DNA from: Dolomitihabitans soli
GTDB taxonomy: Bacteria > Actinomycetota > Actinomycetes > Streptosporangiales > Streptosporangiaceae
Assembly: GCF_022213955.1 (NCBI RefSeq)
Contig: NZ_JAKNTW010000004.1
Span: forward strand, 304,840 to 368,839
Length of the DNA stretch: 64,000 nucleotides
Direction: 5' to 3'
Part shown: piece after piece, positions 8,562-17,283 of the stretch
How positions within the stretch are numbered: position 1 is the stretch's first letter
Layout of the letters: each line of letters opens with the position of its first letter
Position numbers and translations under genes: made by a program
The notes under the pieces: model-generated
Database searches by the model: none
The model's input: the letters and a program-made list of their open reading frames with translations, nothing else
What the model was told of the DNA's origin: nothing

Positions 8562-9965
8562 CTAGAGACGCGACTCCAGCGCGTCCCAGTTCGACGGGTC
8601 GCCCCGCGGCTCGTAGGCGGCGATCGGCTCGCTCCGCCGTACCAGGGCGCGCAGTTCGGCGAGGTCGCCGACCTCGCCACGGGCGCGGGCCTGGATCAGC
8701 GCGTTGCCGAGGGCGGCGGCCTCGACCGGCCCGGCGAGCACCGGCAGGCCGCAGGCGTCGGCGGTGAGACGGCACAGCAGCTCGTTGCGCGCCCCGCCGC
8801 CCACGACGTGGATCACCTCGACGTCGCGACCGCTGAGCCGTACGGCGTCGCGCAGGGCGCGGCGGTAGGCCAGCGCGAGGCTCTCCAGCACGCAGCGCAC
8901 GACGGCGGGGCGGCCCTCCGGCGGGCGCTGACCGGTGCGGGCGCAGAACTCCGCGATGCGCGCGGGCATGTCGCCCGGGGGCAGGAAGGACGGGTCGTCG
9001 GGGTCGATGACCGCCTGGTACGGCGGAGCCTGCCCGGCCTCCGCCAGCAGGGCGGGCAGGTCGGGCCCGCCCCAGACGCGCAGGCACTCCTGCAGGATCC
9101 ACAGGCCCATCACGTTGCGCAGGTAGCGGGTGGTGCCGTCGACGCCCGCCTCGTTGGTGAAGTTCGCCAGCCGCCCCGCCTCGGACAGGACGGGGGCGGG
9201 CAACTCGACCCCGACCAGGGACCAGGTGCCCGAGGAGATGTAGGCGAACCTGTCCGTGGCGGCGGGCACCGCGACCACGGCGGAGGCGGTGTCGTGGGAG
9301 GCGACGGCGGTCACCGGGATCGGCCCGAGATCCAGATCCGCGCGCAGGGTTCCGGCCGGGGTTCCCGGTTGCCGCAGGGGCGGCAGGATCCGGCCGGGTA
9401 GGCCGAGCCGGTCCATCAGCGGCCGGGCCCACTCCCCGGTCCGCACGTCGTAGAGGCCGGTGGTCGAGGCGTTCGTCACCTCGGCTCCCACCGACCCGGT
9501 CAGCCAGTAGGTGAGGAGGTCGGGGATCATCAGCAGCGTCTCCGCGCCGTCGAGACGGTCGGCGAGCAGCTGGTAGATCGTGTTGAACGGGAGGAACTGC
9601 AGCCCGCTCGTCGCGTAGAGGGTGTCCGCGCCGAGCTCGGCGACCACCCGTTCCATGATCCCGGCGGCCCGCTCGTCGCGGTAGTGCACGGGGTTGCCGA
9701 GGAGCCGGCCGCCGCCGTCGAGCAGCCCGTAGTCGACCGCCCAGGAGTCCAGGCCGATCGAGGAGACGCCGGGGCCCGCCCGCCGCAACCCGTCGAGCAC
9801 CCCCTGGTAGAGCGAGAGGACGTCCCAGTACAGCGTGCCGCCCGCGCGCACCGGGCGGTTGGCGAAGCGATGCGTCTCCGCCAGCCGCACCTCACCGCCC
9901 GACAGCTCCACCGTCATGACCCGGCCGCTGGACGCGCCGAGATCGACGGCCGCATAGATGCTCAT
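8562..9965 (-). CDS. rhaB: Rhamnulokinase (FGGY carbohydrate kinase)
   Basis: A 467-residue kinase of the FGGY family, closest to rhamnulokinase, which phosphorylates L-rhamnulose at O1. It starts AAVDLGASSGRVM (phosphate-1 motif). SIGLDSWAVDYGLLD near residue 70 is typical of RhaB, and ATP-site features follow (SSGTWSLVG near 245, HVVGGGARNELL near 385). Length is normal. No isomerase, aldolase or mutarotase gene is nearby, so the rest of the rhamnose pathway must be elsewhere. An AT-rich stretch (ATTAAAACGAATCAA) just upstream is the probable promoter/operator zone shared with the divergent small gene. Confidence 0.9.
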   Translation of the reverse strand: MSIYAAVDLGASSGRVMTVELSGGEVRLAETHRFANRPVRAGGTLYWDVLSLYQGVLDGLRRAGPGVSSIGLDSWAVDYGLLDGGGRLLGNPVHYRDERAAGIMERVVAELGADTLYATSGLQFLPFNTIYQLLADRLDGAETLLMIPDLLTYWLTGSVGAEVTNASTTGLYDVRTGEWARPLMDRLGLPGRILPPLRQPGTPAGTLRADLDLGPIPVTAVASHDTASAVVAVPAATDRFAYISSGTWSLVGVELPAPVLSEAGRLANFTNEAGVDGTTRYLRNVMGLWILQECLRVWGGPDLPALLAEAGQAPPYQAVIDPDDPSFLPPGDMPARIAEFCARTGQRPPEGRPAVVRCVLESLALAYRRALRDAVRLSGRDVEVIHVVGGGARNELLCRLTADACGLPVLAGPVEAAALGNALIQARARGEVGDLAELRALVRRSEPIAAYEPRGDPSNWDALESRL

Positions 9966-10095
9966 GACCCACGATTAAAACGAATCAACTCCCAAAACGC
10001 CACTCCGGCCGAGAAGTACCGGCCACCAGGGGGCGAGGGTGTTAAAACGTTCTTCTCCCTGGTTGCGGCCGTCCAGCCGGGGGAACCACCGTCGC

Positions 10096-10344
10096 ATGAC
10101 GGAGAACGGCGAGACGACGCACGTCAGAGACCTCATCGACGGGCTCTACACCGGGCAGGAGCGGGTCAACCGAGTGGCGATCCTGGAACGGATGATCACC
10201 GCCGGCCTGCCCGCCGATGTGATGTCCTACTTCGACAAGCTCCCCGAAGGCGACTACGACCAGGAGGAGCTCGTGGAGACGATCAACCAGATGATCCGGG
10301 ACGACGGGCGAAACGACGCCCTGGGCCCGATTCCGGAGGTTTGA
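10096..10344 (+). CDS. Small DUF2795-like acidic protein
   Basis: An 82-residue acidic protein, MTENGETTHVRDLIDGL at the start. The core VNRVAILERMITAGLPADV followed by LPEGDYDQEELVETI resembles DUF2795, small helical proteins common in actinobacteria and of unknown function. The ATG at 10096 is chosen because the conserved part begins just after it; upstream in-frame sequence is Arg-rich and unlike it. It may be co-transcribed with the anti-sigma-type kinase 28 bases downstream. Confidence 0.6.
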   Translation: MTENGETTHVRDLIDGLYTGQERVNRVAILERMITAGLPADVMSYFDKLPEGDYDQEELVETINQMIRDDGRNDALGPIPEV

Positions 10345-10372
10345 ACGCGGCGCTCCGGGCAGTTGACAGAGC

Positions 10373-10813
10373 ATGGAGGCCACTATCGCACTACGACTGC
10401 CACGGGAGGCCTCGAGCGTCCCCTTCATCCGGCACCTGCTCGACACGGCCCTGCGCTCGCTGGGCGTGATTCCCCCCGTGCGCGACGACATCCGCATCAT
10501 CTTGTCCGAAGCCTGTTCGAACGTCGTCAGGCACGCCGCCCCCAGCTCCAACTACACCGTGAGCGCGTCGGTCGACGAGGAACGCTGCACCATAAAGATC
10601 ACCGATCACGGCGGCGGGTTCGACCCGGACGACGTCGGCGAAGCCCCCAGAACCGCCGAGCATGGTCGGGGCCTGCAGATCATGCGGGCACTCGCCGACG
10701 ACATGCGCGTCACGCCCGTCGATCACGGATCGGAGGTCAGTGTGGAGAAAACTCTGCGTTTCGTCGAGGGTGCGCCCGCCCGGGCGCTGCACTGCCCTCT
10801 CGGGGACCGCTGA
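10373..10813 (+). CDS. RsbW/SpoIIAB-type ATP-binding regulatory kinase
   Basis: A 146-residue GHKL ATPase of the anti-sigma-factor kinase class. The N box is LSEACSNVVRHA (residues 43-54), the G1 box is ITDHGGGFDPDD (79-90), and the G2 box is GRGLQIMRALADD (98-110). Proteins of this class bind a sigma factor or phosphorylate an anti-anti-sigma partner in stress and development control. No sigma factor or STAS-domain partner is in the window, so the target is unknown. Its last 77 bases overlap the end of the convergent small membrane gene. Confidence 0.85.
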   Translation: MEATIALRLPREASSVPFIRHLLDTALRSLGVIPPVRDDIRIILSEACSNVVRHAAPSSNYTVSASVDEERCTIKITDHGGGFDPDDVGEAPRTAEHGRGLQIMRALADDMRVTPVDHGSEVSVEKTLRFVEGAPARALHCPLGDR

Positions 10814-11042
10814 GCCGGCGCAGGACGGCGGATGTCCGCACCTGCGCCCGCTGATCGTTCCGTGCCCGCTTCTTCAGCGCCCGCCTCGCACGGGCCGCGC
10901 CCGGCCGTTCGAGGTTGCCCGTGTTCCACGCCAGTAAGGCGAGCACCCCGAGCACCAGAACCGAGATCACCGGCAGCGCCAGCACGATCATGACCAGTAC
11001 CATCCCCACCGAGACAGCCGTCCCCGTGAGCTCCCAAAACAT
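10737..11042 (-). CDS. Small membrane protein, unknown function
   Basis: A predicted 101-residue protein with a strong hydrophobic stretch (residues 8-39, TAVSVGMVLVMIVLALPVIS and on), followed by a basic Arg/Lys-rich cytoplasmic tail. AGGAGG lies 8 bases upstream of its ATG. The tail runs antiparallel into the 3' end of the kinase gene, so the true stop or even the C-terminal third is doubtful. No family recognised. Confidence 0.45.
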   Translation of the reverse strand: MFWELTGTAVSVGMVLVMIVLALPVISVLVLGVLALLAWNTGNLERPGAARARRALKKRARNDQRAQVRTSAVLRRLSGPREGSAAPGRAHPRRNAEFSPH

Positions 11043-11135
11043 CGCCGCATCCTCCTCGCCCGTTCGAGAGACGATGCTGCCCGTTTCATCCGCCCCTAAG
11101 CGTCTTAAGCTTAACTCACAACCAAAGTCTGCTCA

Positions 11136-11870
11136 TTAGACGACACTGTCGTCTCTTTCCTTGACAAGGCGGCCAAATCGCTCGGCGTCCCGCACCGCCG
11201 CGCCGTCCAGGTCGTTGTTGAAATAGACGTAGACCTCGCTCCAGCCGTCGCCGATCCGCCGCACCCAGGACGTCAGGGACGCGTCGCCGTACGAGGGGCG
11301 GGGGGTGGCGCGGCCCTCGTGCAGCCGCAGGTAGCCCCAGTCGGCGGTGCGCCACAGCGGGGTGACCGGGCGGCCGAGCCGGTCGGCCCAGCAGAGCGCC
11401 GCCCCGCGCGCCGAGAGCACCTCGCGGACCTCGTCGGTCCACCACGACTCGTGGCGCGGCTCGACGGCCACCCGGATCGCGGCGGGGAAACAGCCGAGGC
11501 ACTCCGCCAGGCGCGCCGGGTCGGCGCGCAGCGTGGGCGGTAGTTGCAGCAGGATCGGGCCGAGCCGGTCGCCCAGCCCGGCGACGGCCCCCAGCAGGCG
11601 CTCGACCGGCTCGCGCGGCTCCTTCAGCCGCTTGATGTGCGTCAGGAACCGGCTGGCCTTCACCGCCATCACGAAACCGGGCGGCGTGCGCTCACGCCAG
11701 CTCGCGAAGATCTCCGCCGACGGCAGCCGATAGAACGCGTTGTTGCTCTCGACCGTGCCGAAGCACTCGGCGTATCTCTCCAGCCACAGCCGCTGCGGCA
11801 GCCCACGGGGGTACAGCCGGCCGCGCCAGTCGGCGTACTGCCAGCCGGAGGTGCCCACGTGGACCCGCAT
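11136..11870 (-). CDS. DUF72 (YecE-like) TIM-barrel protein
   Basis: A 244-residue protein of the DUF72 family. It starts MRVHVGTSGWQYADWRG, and VESNNAFYRLPS, FVMAVKASRFLTHIKRL and VYVYFNNDLDGAAV are the conserved segments in the usual order. The fold is a TIM barrel; the biochemical role is not established. It stands alone, with its own start and 36 bases to the next gene. Length and order are normal. Confidence 0.9.
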   Translation of the reverse strand: MRVHVGTSGWQYADWRGRLYPRGLPQRLWLERYAECFGTVESNNAFYRLPSAEIFASWRERTPPGFVMAVKASRFLTHIKRLKEPREPVERLLGAVAGLGDRLGPILLQLPPTLRADPARLAECLGCFPAAIRVAVEPRHESWWTDEVREVLSARGAALCWADRLGRPVTPLWRTADWGYLRLHEGRATPRPSYGDASLTSWVRRIGDGWSEVYVYFNNDLDGAAVRDAERFGRLVKERDDSVV

Positions 11871-11906
11871 GACGGTAGGTCTACCCCGTCGGCGGACCGG
11901 TAACGG

Positions 11907-12071
11907 TCAGTCCTTACTCGTCCGCGCGAAGCGGGAGACGGCTCCGACGACGAGGACGACGGCCCCGATGATCAGTGCCCATTTCAGCAGCGTGCCGAGC
12001 AGCCCCAGCAACCAGCCGAACGCCATGAACGCGACCACGACGATCGCGATGCCCAAGAGAATCTTTCCCAT
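11907..12071 (-). CDS. Small two-helix membrane protein
   Basis: A 54-residue protein beginning MGKILLGIAIVVVAFMAFGW, with two close hydrophobic segments (LGTLLKWALIIGAVVLVVGA is the second) and a short basic tail. An earlier in-frame ATG at 12098 would add nine residues, but they lie inside a 10-bp inverted repeat and look non-coding. Short proteins of this shape are common in actinobacteria; the function is unknown. Confidence 0.55.
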   Translation of the reverse strand: MGKILLGIAIVVVAFMAFGWLLGLLGTLLKWALIIGAVVLVVGAVSRFARTSKD

Positions 12072-12076
12072 GCCCA

Positions 12077-12105
12077 CCACGGTATGCGGTCGATTCATAC
12101 CGTGG
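12077..12105. promoter_or_regulatory. 10-bp inverted repeat CCACGGTATG / CATACCGTGG
   Basis: Perfect 10-bp arms at 12077-12086 and 12096-12105 with a 9-base centre, starting 6 bases upstream of the small membrane gene's internal ATG. It could be an operator or an mRNA hairpin that controls ribosome access. If translation began at 12098 it would sit inside the coding region. Confidence 0.45.
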
Positions 12106-12183
12106 CGGGCTCGGGCGCCGAAGTCAGGGACAACTCAGGGTGCTCTCAGGGTACGAGGGCCGCCGCGGCCCACGCCCACCTGT

Positions 12184-13119
12184 TCAGGAAGGGAACGGCA
12201 TCACGTCGAGCCGCCGCAGTATGACCCCCTCGCGCAGCGCCCACGGGCAGATCTCCAGCTCGTCGATCCCGAGCAGGTCCATCACCGCGTCGGCGACGAC
12301 CGCACCCGCCGCGAGCTGCGGCGCGCGCCCCTCGGAGACCCCGGGCAGCCGGGCCCGCTCGGCGGACGTGGCGCGCACGAGGCGGTCGGCCAGCTCGGTG
12401 ACCTGTTCGTGCCGGAGCAGGCGGCGGACGTGCACCCCCTCGCTGGAGGGGGCGGCTCCGGCGATCCTGGCTAGTTGCCTGAAGGTCTTGGAGGTGGCGA
12501 CCGCGCGGTCGGCCACGCCGTACCTGACCACGTCGCCGACCGTGCGGGCGATCTCGGCCCGCACGTGCTTGCGCAGTTTCCGCGCCTCGTCGGGCTTCGG
12601 CGGATCGGAGGTGAGCCAGTCGCGCGTCAACCGTCCGGCCCCCAGCGGCAGCGACACGGCCACGTCGGGCTCCTCGTCGATGCCCGAGGCGACCTCCAGC
12701 GATCCGCCGCCGATGTCGAGCACCAGCAACCGCCCCGCGGACCAGCCGAACCAGCGCCGCACGGCGAGAAAGGTCAGCCGGGCCTCGTCCTTCCCGGCGA
12801 GCACCCGGATGCCCACGCCGGTCGCGTCCTTGATCTCCGCGAGCACCGACTCCCCGTTCGAGGCGTCGCGCACGGCGGAGGTGGCGAAGGCCACGAGATC
12901 CTCGACGCCCTTGTCCTCGGCGACGTCCAGGGCCTTCACCACGAACTCACGCAGCCGCTCGGCGCCGCTGTCGGACAACCGATCGCCGTCCTCCAGGTGC
13001 TCGGAGAGCCGCAGGTCCACCTTGTGGGAGAAGGCCGGTAACGGCTTGGCGCCCCGATGGGCGTCCACCACCAGCAGATGCACGGTGTTGGAACCGACGT
13101 CAAGAACTCCAAGTCTCAT
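12184..13119 (-). CDS. Exopolyphosphatase / guanosine pentaphosphate phosphatase (Ppx/GppA)
   Basis: A 311-residue ASKHA-fold protein of the Ppx/GppA family, which removes phosphate from polyphosphate or (p)ppGpp. [17 protein letters not shown] is the phosphate-1 motif, [11 protein letters not shown] lies near residue 88, and [16 protein letters not shown] near 130 is the phosphate-2 motif with the conserved GGGS. It is short, the compact actinobacterial form without the C-terminal HD-like domain of E. coli Ppx, and resembles the two short mycobacterial homologues. The genes on either side do not narrow the substrate. Confidence 0.9.
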   Translation of the reverse strand: MRLGVLDVGSNTVHLLVVDAHRGAKPLPAFSHKVDLRLSEHLEDGDRLSDSGAERLREFVVKALDVAEDKGVEDLVAFATSAVRDASNGESVLAEIKDATGVGIRVLAGKDEARLTFLAVRRWFGWSAGRLLVLDIGGGSLEVASGIDEEPDVAVSLPLGAGRLTRDWLTSDPPKPDEARKLRKHVRAEIARTVGDVVRYGVADRAVATSKTFRQLARIAGAAPSSEGVHVRRLLRHEQVTELADRLVRATSAERARLPGVSEGRAPQLAAGAVVADAVMDLLGIDELEICPWALREGVILRRLDVMPFPS

Positions 13120-13142
13120 GTGCTGACGCTACTACCGCGCCG

Positions 13143-13661
13143 TCAGGTCTCGCCGCCCGCACAGCCCCGCTCGGGCTCGCAGGCGGCCGCGGCGGCCCGC
13201 GCCTCCGACGCCGCGATCAGCCTGCGCGGGCCCGTGCCCTGCTCACCGAGCAGGTCGTGCGGGTTGGCCAGCGCGCACCTGTCCAGCGACAGGCAGCCGC
13301 AGCCGATGCAGTCGGTGAGGTCGTCGCGCAGTTGCAGCAGCCGCTCGATCCGCGCGTCGAGATCGGCCCGCCAGCCTTCGGACAGGCTCACCCAGTCGGC
13401 CCGCGTCGGGGTACGGCCGGCGGGCAGCCGGTCCAGCGCCTCCTTGATCTGGGTCAACGGGATGCCGACCCGCTGCGACAACCGGATGAAGGAGACCCTG
13501 CGCAACGTGTCCCTGGGGTAGCGGCGCTGGTTGCCCGCCGTACGACGGCTGGAGATCAGCCCTTTCGACTCGTAGAAGTGCAGGGTGGACACCGCCACCC
13601 CGCTCCGTTCGGCGAGCTGGCCGACGGCGAGTTCACGAACGTCCAACGGAAGCTGTGCCAC
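13143..13661 (-). CDS. soxR: Redox-sensitive MerR-family activator SoxR
   Basis: A 172-residue MerR-type regulator. The winged helix begins VGQLAERSGVAVSTLHFYE, with the GLISSRRTAGNQRRY wing. The [2Fe-2S] site is CIGCGCLSLDRC (near residues 123-134), the CxxCxCxxxxxC spacing that defines SoxR. In actinobacteria SoxR answers redox-active small molecules and controls a few export or monooxygenase genes. The start is GTG with GGTGGGGAT upstream. The tail after the cluster is longer than in E. coli, as is usual in actinobacteria. Confidence 0.94.
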   Translation of the reverse strand: MAQLPLDVRELAVGQLAERSGVAVSTLHFYESKGLISSRRTAGNQRRYPRDTLRRVSFIRLSQRVGIPLTQIKEALDRLPAGRTPTRADWVSLSEGWRADLDARIERLLQLRDDLTDCIGCGCLSLDRCALANPHDLLGEQGTGPRRLIAASEARAAAAACEPERGCAGGET

Positions 13662-13713
13662 ATCCCCACCCTAGCCAGGCGTGCAGACACCGGGAGACGC
13701 CGTCGGCCGCCGC

Positions 13714-15357
13714 TCAAGCGGAGCCCAGGGCCGCCGAGACCATCGCCCGCGCCTCCTCCTGGACGTTCGCCAGGTGCCCGGGTCCCTCGAAGGACTCCGC
13801 ATAGATCTTGTAGACGTCCTCGGTGCCCGAGGGGCGGGCGGCGAACCAGGCGTTCGCGGTGCAGACCTTGACACCGCCCAGCGGCGCGCCGTTGCCGGGT
13901 GCGGCGGTGAGCACGGCGGTGACCGGCTCGCCCGCCAGCTCGTCGGCCTGCACGTCGTCGGCCGACAACCGGGCCAGCACCGCCTTCTGCTCCCGGGTGG
14001 CCGGGGCGTCGACCCTGGCGTACGCCGGCTCGCCGAACCGGCCCGTCAGCTGGGCGTAGAGCTCGCTCGGCGAACGCCCGGTGACGGCGAGGATCTCCGC
14101 GGCCAGCAGGGCGAGGATGAGTCCGTCCTTGTCGGTGGTCCACGGCGACCCGTCCCTGCGCAGGAAGGACGCCCCCGCGCTCTCCTCGCCGCCGAACCCG
14201 AGCGACCCGTCGAGCAGACCAGGGACGAACCACTTGAATCCAACGGGCACCTCCACCAGCCGCCGCCCCAGATCGGCCGCCACCCGGTCGATCATGCTGC
14301 TGCTGACCAGGGTCTTGCCCACGCCGGTCGCCCCCGGCCAGCCCGGCCGGTGGGAGTAGAGATAGGAGATCGCGACGGCCAGGAAGTGGTTGGGGTTCAT
14401 CAGGCCGCCGTCGGGCGTGACGATGCCGTGCCGGTCGGCGTCGGCGTCGTTGCCCGTCGAGATCTGGTAGGCGTCGCGATTCTTGATCAGTGACGCCATG
14501 GCGTACGGCGAGGAGCAGTCCATTCTGATCTTGCCGTCCCAGTCGAGCGTCATGAACCGCCACGTCGGATCGACGTCGGGGTTCACCACGGTGAGGTCCA
14601 GCCGATGCCGCTCGGCGATCTCCCCCCAGTACTCCACGCTCGCGCCGCCCATCGGGTCGGCCCCGATCCGCACCCCGGCCGCGCGGACGGCGTCGAGGTC
14701 GAGCACGGCGGGCAGGTCGTCGGCGTAGGCGGCCAGGAAGTCGTACCTGCCGGTGGTGTCGGCGGCCAGGGCCCGCTCGTACGGGATCCGGCGCACCTCC
14801 TTCAGGCCGCCGGCGATCAGCGCGTTGGCCCGGTCCTGGATCCAGGAGGTGGCCTCGGAGCCGGCCGGTCCGCCGTCGGGCGGGTTGTACTTGAACCCGC
14901 CGTCGGCGGGCGGGTTGTGCGACGGTGTGACCACCACGCCGTCGGCCGTGCCGCGCCCGCCTCCCCGGTTGTGGGTGAGGATCGCGTGCGACACCGCGGG
15001 CGTCGGCGTGTAGCCGTCGCGGACGTCCATCAGCACCCGGACGCCGTTCGCGGCGAAGACCTCCACGGCCGACACCCTGGCCGGCTCGGACAGCGCGTGC
15101 GTGTCGGCCCCGAGGAACAGCGGGCCGTCCACGCCCTGGGCCGTGCGGTACTCGCAGATCGCCTGGCTGGTCGCCAGGATGTGATCCTCGTTGAACGAGG
15201 TGCCGAACGAGGTCCCCCGGTGCCCCGAGGTGCCGAACGCCACCCGCTGCCCGACCTCGCCCGGGTCCGGGTGCCGTGCGTAGTAGGCCGTCACCAGCCT
15301 GGCCACGTCAACCAGGTCGGACGTCCTCGCAGGTGTCCCCGCACGCTCGTGCGTCAT
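13714..15357 (-). CDS. pgm: Phosphoglucomutase, alpha-D-glucose-specific
   Basis: A 547-residue enzyme interconverting glucose 1-phosphate and glucose 6-phosphate. Signatures are [10 protein letters not shown] near residue 43, the phosphoserine loop [20 protein letters not shown] near 145, the metal loop [12 protein letters not shown] near 303, the sugar loop GGEESAGAS near 395 and RPSGTED near 518. All active-site elements are intact. A GTG lies directly before the ATG, but GAGGAG is better spaced to the ATG. It supplies glucose 1-phosphate for glycogen, trehalose and cell-wall sugar nucleotides. Confidence 0.96.
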   Translation of the reverse strand: MTHERAGTPARTSDLVDVARLVTAYYARHPDPGEVGQRVAFGTSGHRGTSFGTSFNEDHILATSQAICEYRTAQGVDGPLFLGADTHALSEPARVSAVEVFAANGVRVLMDVRDGYTPTPAVSHAILTHNRGGGRGTADGVVVTPSHNPPADGGFKYNPPDGGPAGSEATSWIQDRANALIAGGLKEVRRIPYERALAADTTGRYDFLAAYADDLPAVLDLDAVRAAGVRIGADPMGGASVEYWGEIAERHRLDLTVVNPDVDPTWRFMTLDWDGKIRMDCSSPYAMASLIKNRDAYQISTGNDADADRHGIVTPDGGLMNPNHFLAVAISYLYSHRPGWPGATGVGKTLVSSSMIDRVAADLGRRLVEVPVGFKWFVPGLLDGSLGFGGEESAGASFLRRDGSPWTTDKDGLILALLAAEILAVTGRSPSELYAQLTGRFGEPAYARVDAPATREQKAVLARLSADDVQADELAGEPVTAVLTAAPGNGAPLGGVKVCTANAWFAARPSGTEDVYKIYAESFEGPGHLANVQEEARAMVSAALGSA

Positions 15358-15416
15358 CACGACTCCTCATGTCATCGGGCCCCCGGCGAGACTGCTCTAC
15401 CCATCCGCCGCGGGCT

Positions 15417-15962
15417 TCATCCGGTTCGCTCATGGAGCAGCAGCAGGGTGTAGGCGGCGATCGAGCAGCCGTCGGTGATCTCACCGTCGCCGATCATCGC
15501 CTCGAACTCCGCGCGCGGCACGTGCCGCTGGACCATGTCCTGTTCCGAGGGTTCGCGGCGGGCGGCCCCCCGGGTGAGGTCGGTGGCGAGGAACGCGTGG
15601 AAGCCCTGGGCGAGGGTGCCGTGGGCGTTGTCGAGCCGGCCCAGGGCCACCAGGCTGCCGGCCGTCAGCCCGGTCTCCTCCACCAGCTCGGTCCTGGCCA
15701 TCTCCGCCGGGCCGGGCGCGTCCGCGACGGTCCCCTGCGGGAAGCTCCACGAGCGCCGCCCGACCGGGTAGCGGTACTCCTGCACCAGGTGGAACCCGTC
15801 GTCCTCCATCGGGATCACCACCGCGAAGTCGGGTTTGTCGATCACCCCGTAGATCCCGCGAGTCCCGTCAGGCCACTCGACCTGGTCCTCCCTGACGCTC
15901 ATCCACGCGTTGACGTAGACGACCTCGGTGGAGATCTGCCGCACGATCGCATCTGCCGCCAT
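15417..15962 (-). CDS. NUDIX hydrolase (ADP-ribose pyrophosphatase-like)
   Basis: A 181-residue NUDIX protein. The Nudix box runs from GTVADAPGPAEMARTELVEE onward to TGL (residues about 77-100), with the REXXEE-type core written as RTELVEE. WSFPQG before it is typical of ADP-ribose and sugar-nucleotide pyrophosphatases. Substrate specificity cannot be fixed. It begins 11 bases after the stop of the LigD-type polymerase gene, so the two are probably co-transcribed; cleaning of damaged nucleotides or ADP-ribose next to a repair polymerase makes sense but is inference. Confidence 0.88.
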   Translation of the reverse strand: MAADAIVRQISTEVVYVNAWMSVREDQVEWPDGTRGIYGVIDKPDFAVVIPMEDDGFHLVQEYRYPVGRRSWSFPQGTVADAPGPAEMARTELVEETGLTAGSLVALGRLDNAHGTLAQGFHAFLATDLTRGAARREPSEQDMVQRHVPRAEFEAMIGDGEITDGCSIAAYTLLLLHERTG

Positions 15963-15973
15963 GGCGGGCGATC

Positions 15974-17164
15974 CTATCCCTCCTGATCGCGCAGCCCCGC
16001 CCAGGGGTCGTAGTCGACCTCCAGCGGCTCCTGCTCGGGCCGCTCCGGCTCCGGGACGTGCTGGAGGTTGATCCGGATGCGGTACCAGACGGAGCTTCGG
16101 CCGCGCATGCCGTCGACCAGCACGTCGGCGGGACGCAGCCGGGCGACCACCCCGGGGTGGCGGGCCTTCCAGACCTCCAGGCCCGCCAGCGCCTCCTCCT
16201 TGGTACGCGCCCTGGCCACCTCCACGACCGGGATCGTGCCCTTGGCCGACGGGTGCGGCGGCAGCGACTCGGCGAACTCCAGCAGATCCGCCAGCGAGCC
16301 GTGCGACCGCTCGATGCCCTCCCAGGGGTCGCCGCGCTCGGCGAACCTGCCGGGGATCGTCGCGACCGTGAAGTCTTCCGGGTGGCAGGCGGCGACCTCG
16401 TCCCAGGCGAGCGGGGTGGAGACCCGGCCGTCCGCGGTGGGCCTGACCGAGTAGGCGGAGGCCACGGTGCGGTCGCGCGCGTTCTGGTTGTAGTCGACGA
16501 AGACGCCCTCCCGCTCCTCCTTCCACCATCTGCTGGTGGCCATGCCGGGGGCCCGGCGCTCGACCTCGCGGGCCACCGCCTCGGCGGCCTGCCGTACCTC
16601 GGGGAAGGTCCACCGGGGCTCGATGCGCGCGTATACGTGGAAACCCCGCGAGCCCGAGGTCTTGGGCCAGGCGGTCAGCCCGAAGTCCTCCAGCACCCGC
16701 CTGGCGACCTGCGCGACCGCGACGATCTGCGGCCACTCGACGCCCGGCACGGGATCGAGGTCGATCCGCAGTTCGTCGGGATGGTCGAGGTCGGCCGCCA
16801 GCACCGGATGCGGGTTGAGGTCCACACAACCGAGGTTCACCACCCAGGCGAGCTGCGCCGCGTCCCGCACCACCACCTCGTCCGCCGTGCGCCCCGACGG
16901 GTAGCGCAGCTCGACGACCTCGACCCAGTCCGGCCGCTTGTCCGGCGCCCGCTTCTGGAAGAACGCCTCCGTCTGGATCCCCCGCACGAACCGCTTGAGG
17001 ATCATCGGCCTGCCCTCGACCCCCCGCAGCGCCCCCTCGGCCACCGACAGGTAGTAACGCACCAGATCGAGCTTGGTGTGACCGGCCTCGGGAAAGATCA
17101 CCTTCCCCGGGCTCGTCACCCTCACCTCGCGCCCGGCGACCCCCACGACCTCGACATCCGCCAT
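15974..17164 (-). CDS. LigD-type polymerase/primase domain (NHEJ)
   Basis: A 396-residue archaeo-eukaryotic primase-type polymerase of the bacterial non-homologous end-joining class. Motif I is RIDLDPVPG (near residue 130), and KTSGSRGFHVYARI (near 168) is the nucleotide-binding motif with its basic and His residues. DYNQNARDRTVASAYSVR near 225 and SVWYRIRINL near the end are also conserved. It is a stand-alone polymerase module: no ligase or phosphoesterase domain is fused, and no Ku gene lies nearby. It would fill ends or add ribonucleotides at breaks. It stands upstream of a NUDIX gene. Confidence 0.93.
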   Translation of the reverse strand: MADVEVVGVAGREVRVTSPGKVIFPEAGHTKLDLVRYYLSVAEGALRGVEGRPMILKRFVRGIQTEAFFQKRAPDKRPDWVEVVELRYPSGRTADEVVVRDAAQLAWVVNLGCVDLNPHPVLAADLDHPDELRIDLDPVPGVEWPQIVAVAQVARRVLEDFGLTAWPKTSGSRGFHVYARIEPRWTFPEVRQAAEAVAREVERRAPGMATSRWWKEEREGVFVDYNQNARDRTVASAYSVRPTADGRVSTPLAWDEVAACHPEDFTVATIPGRFAERGDPWEGIERSHGSLADLLEFAESLPPHPSAKGTIPVVEVARARTKEEALAGLEVWKARHPGVVARLRPADVLVDGMRGRSSVWYRIRINLQHVPEPERPEQEPLEVDYDPWAGLRDQEG

Positions 17165-17283
17165 GCGTTCACCCTATGGCCCGCCCCCGACACTTCCGGG
17201 AACGCGGCGGCGAGCAGGAGAACCTCTCCGGCGGCCGGCTGCAGGCGCTGGGGCGCCGGCCCGGCCCGCCGTACGCGGTCCGG

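Noticed and set aside
14605..15453. 282-codon plus-strand frame opposite pgm
   Set aside because: No domain, biased composition, and pgm on the other strand has every active-site motif.
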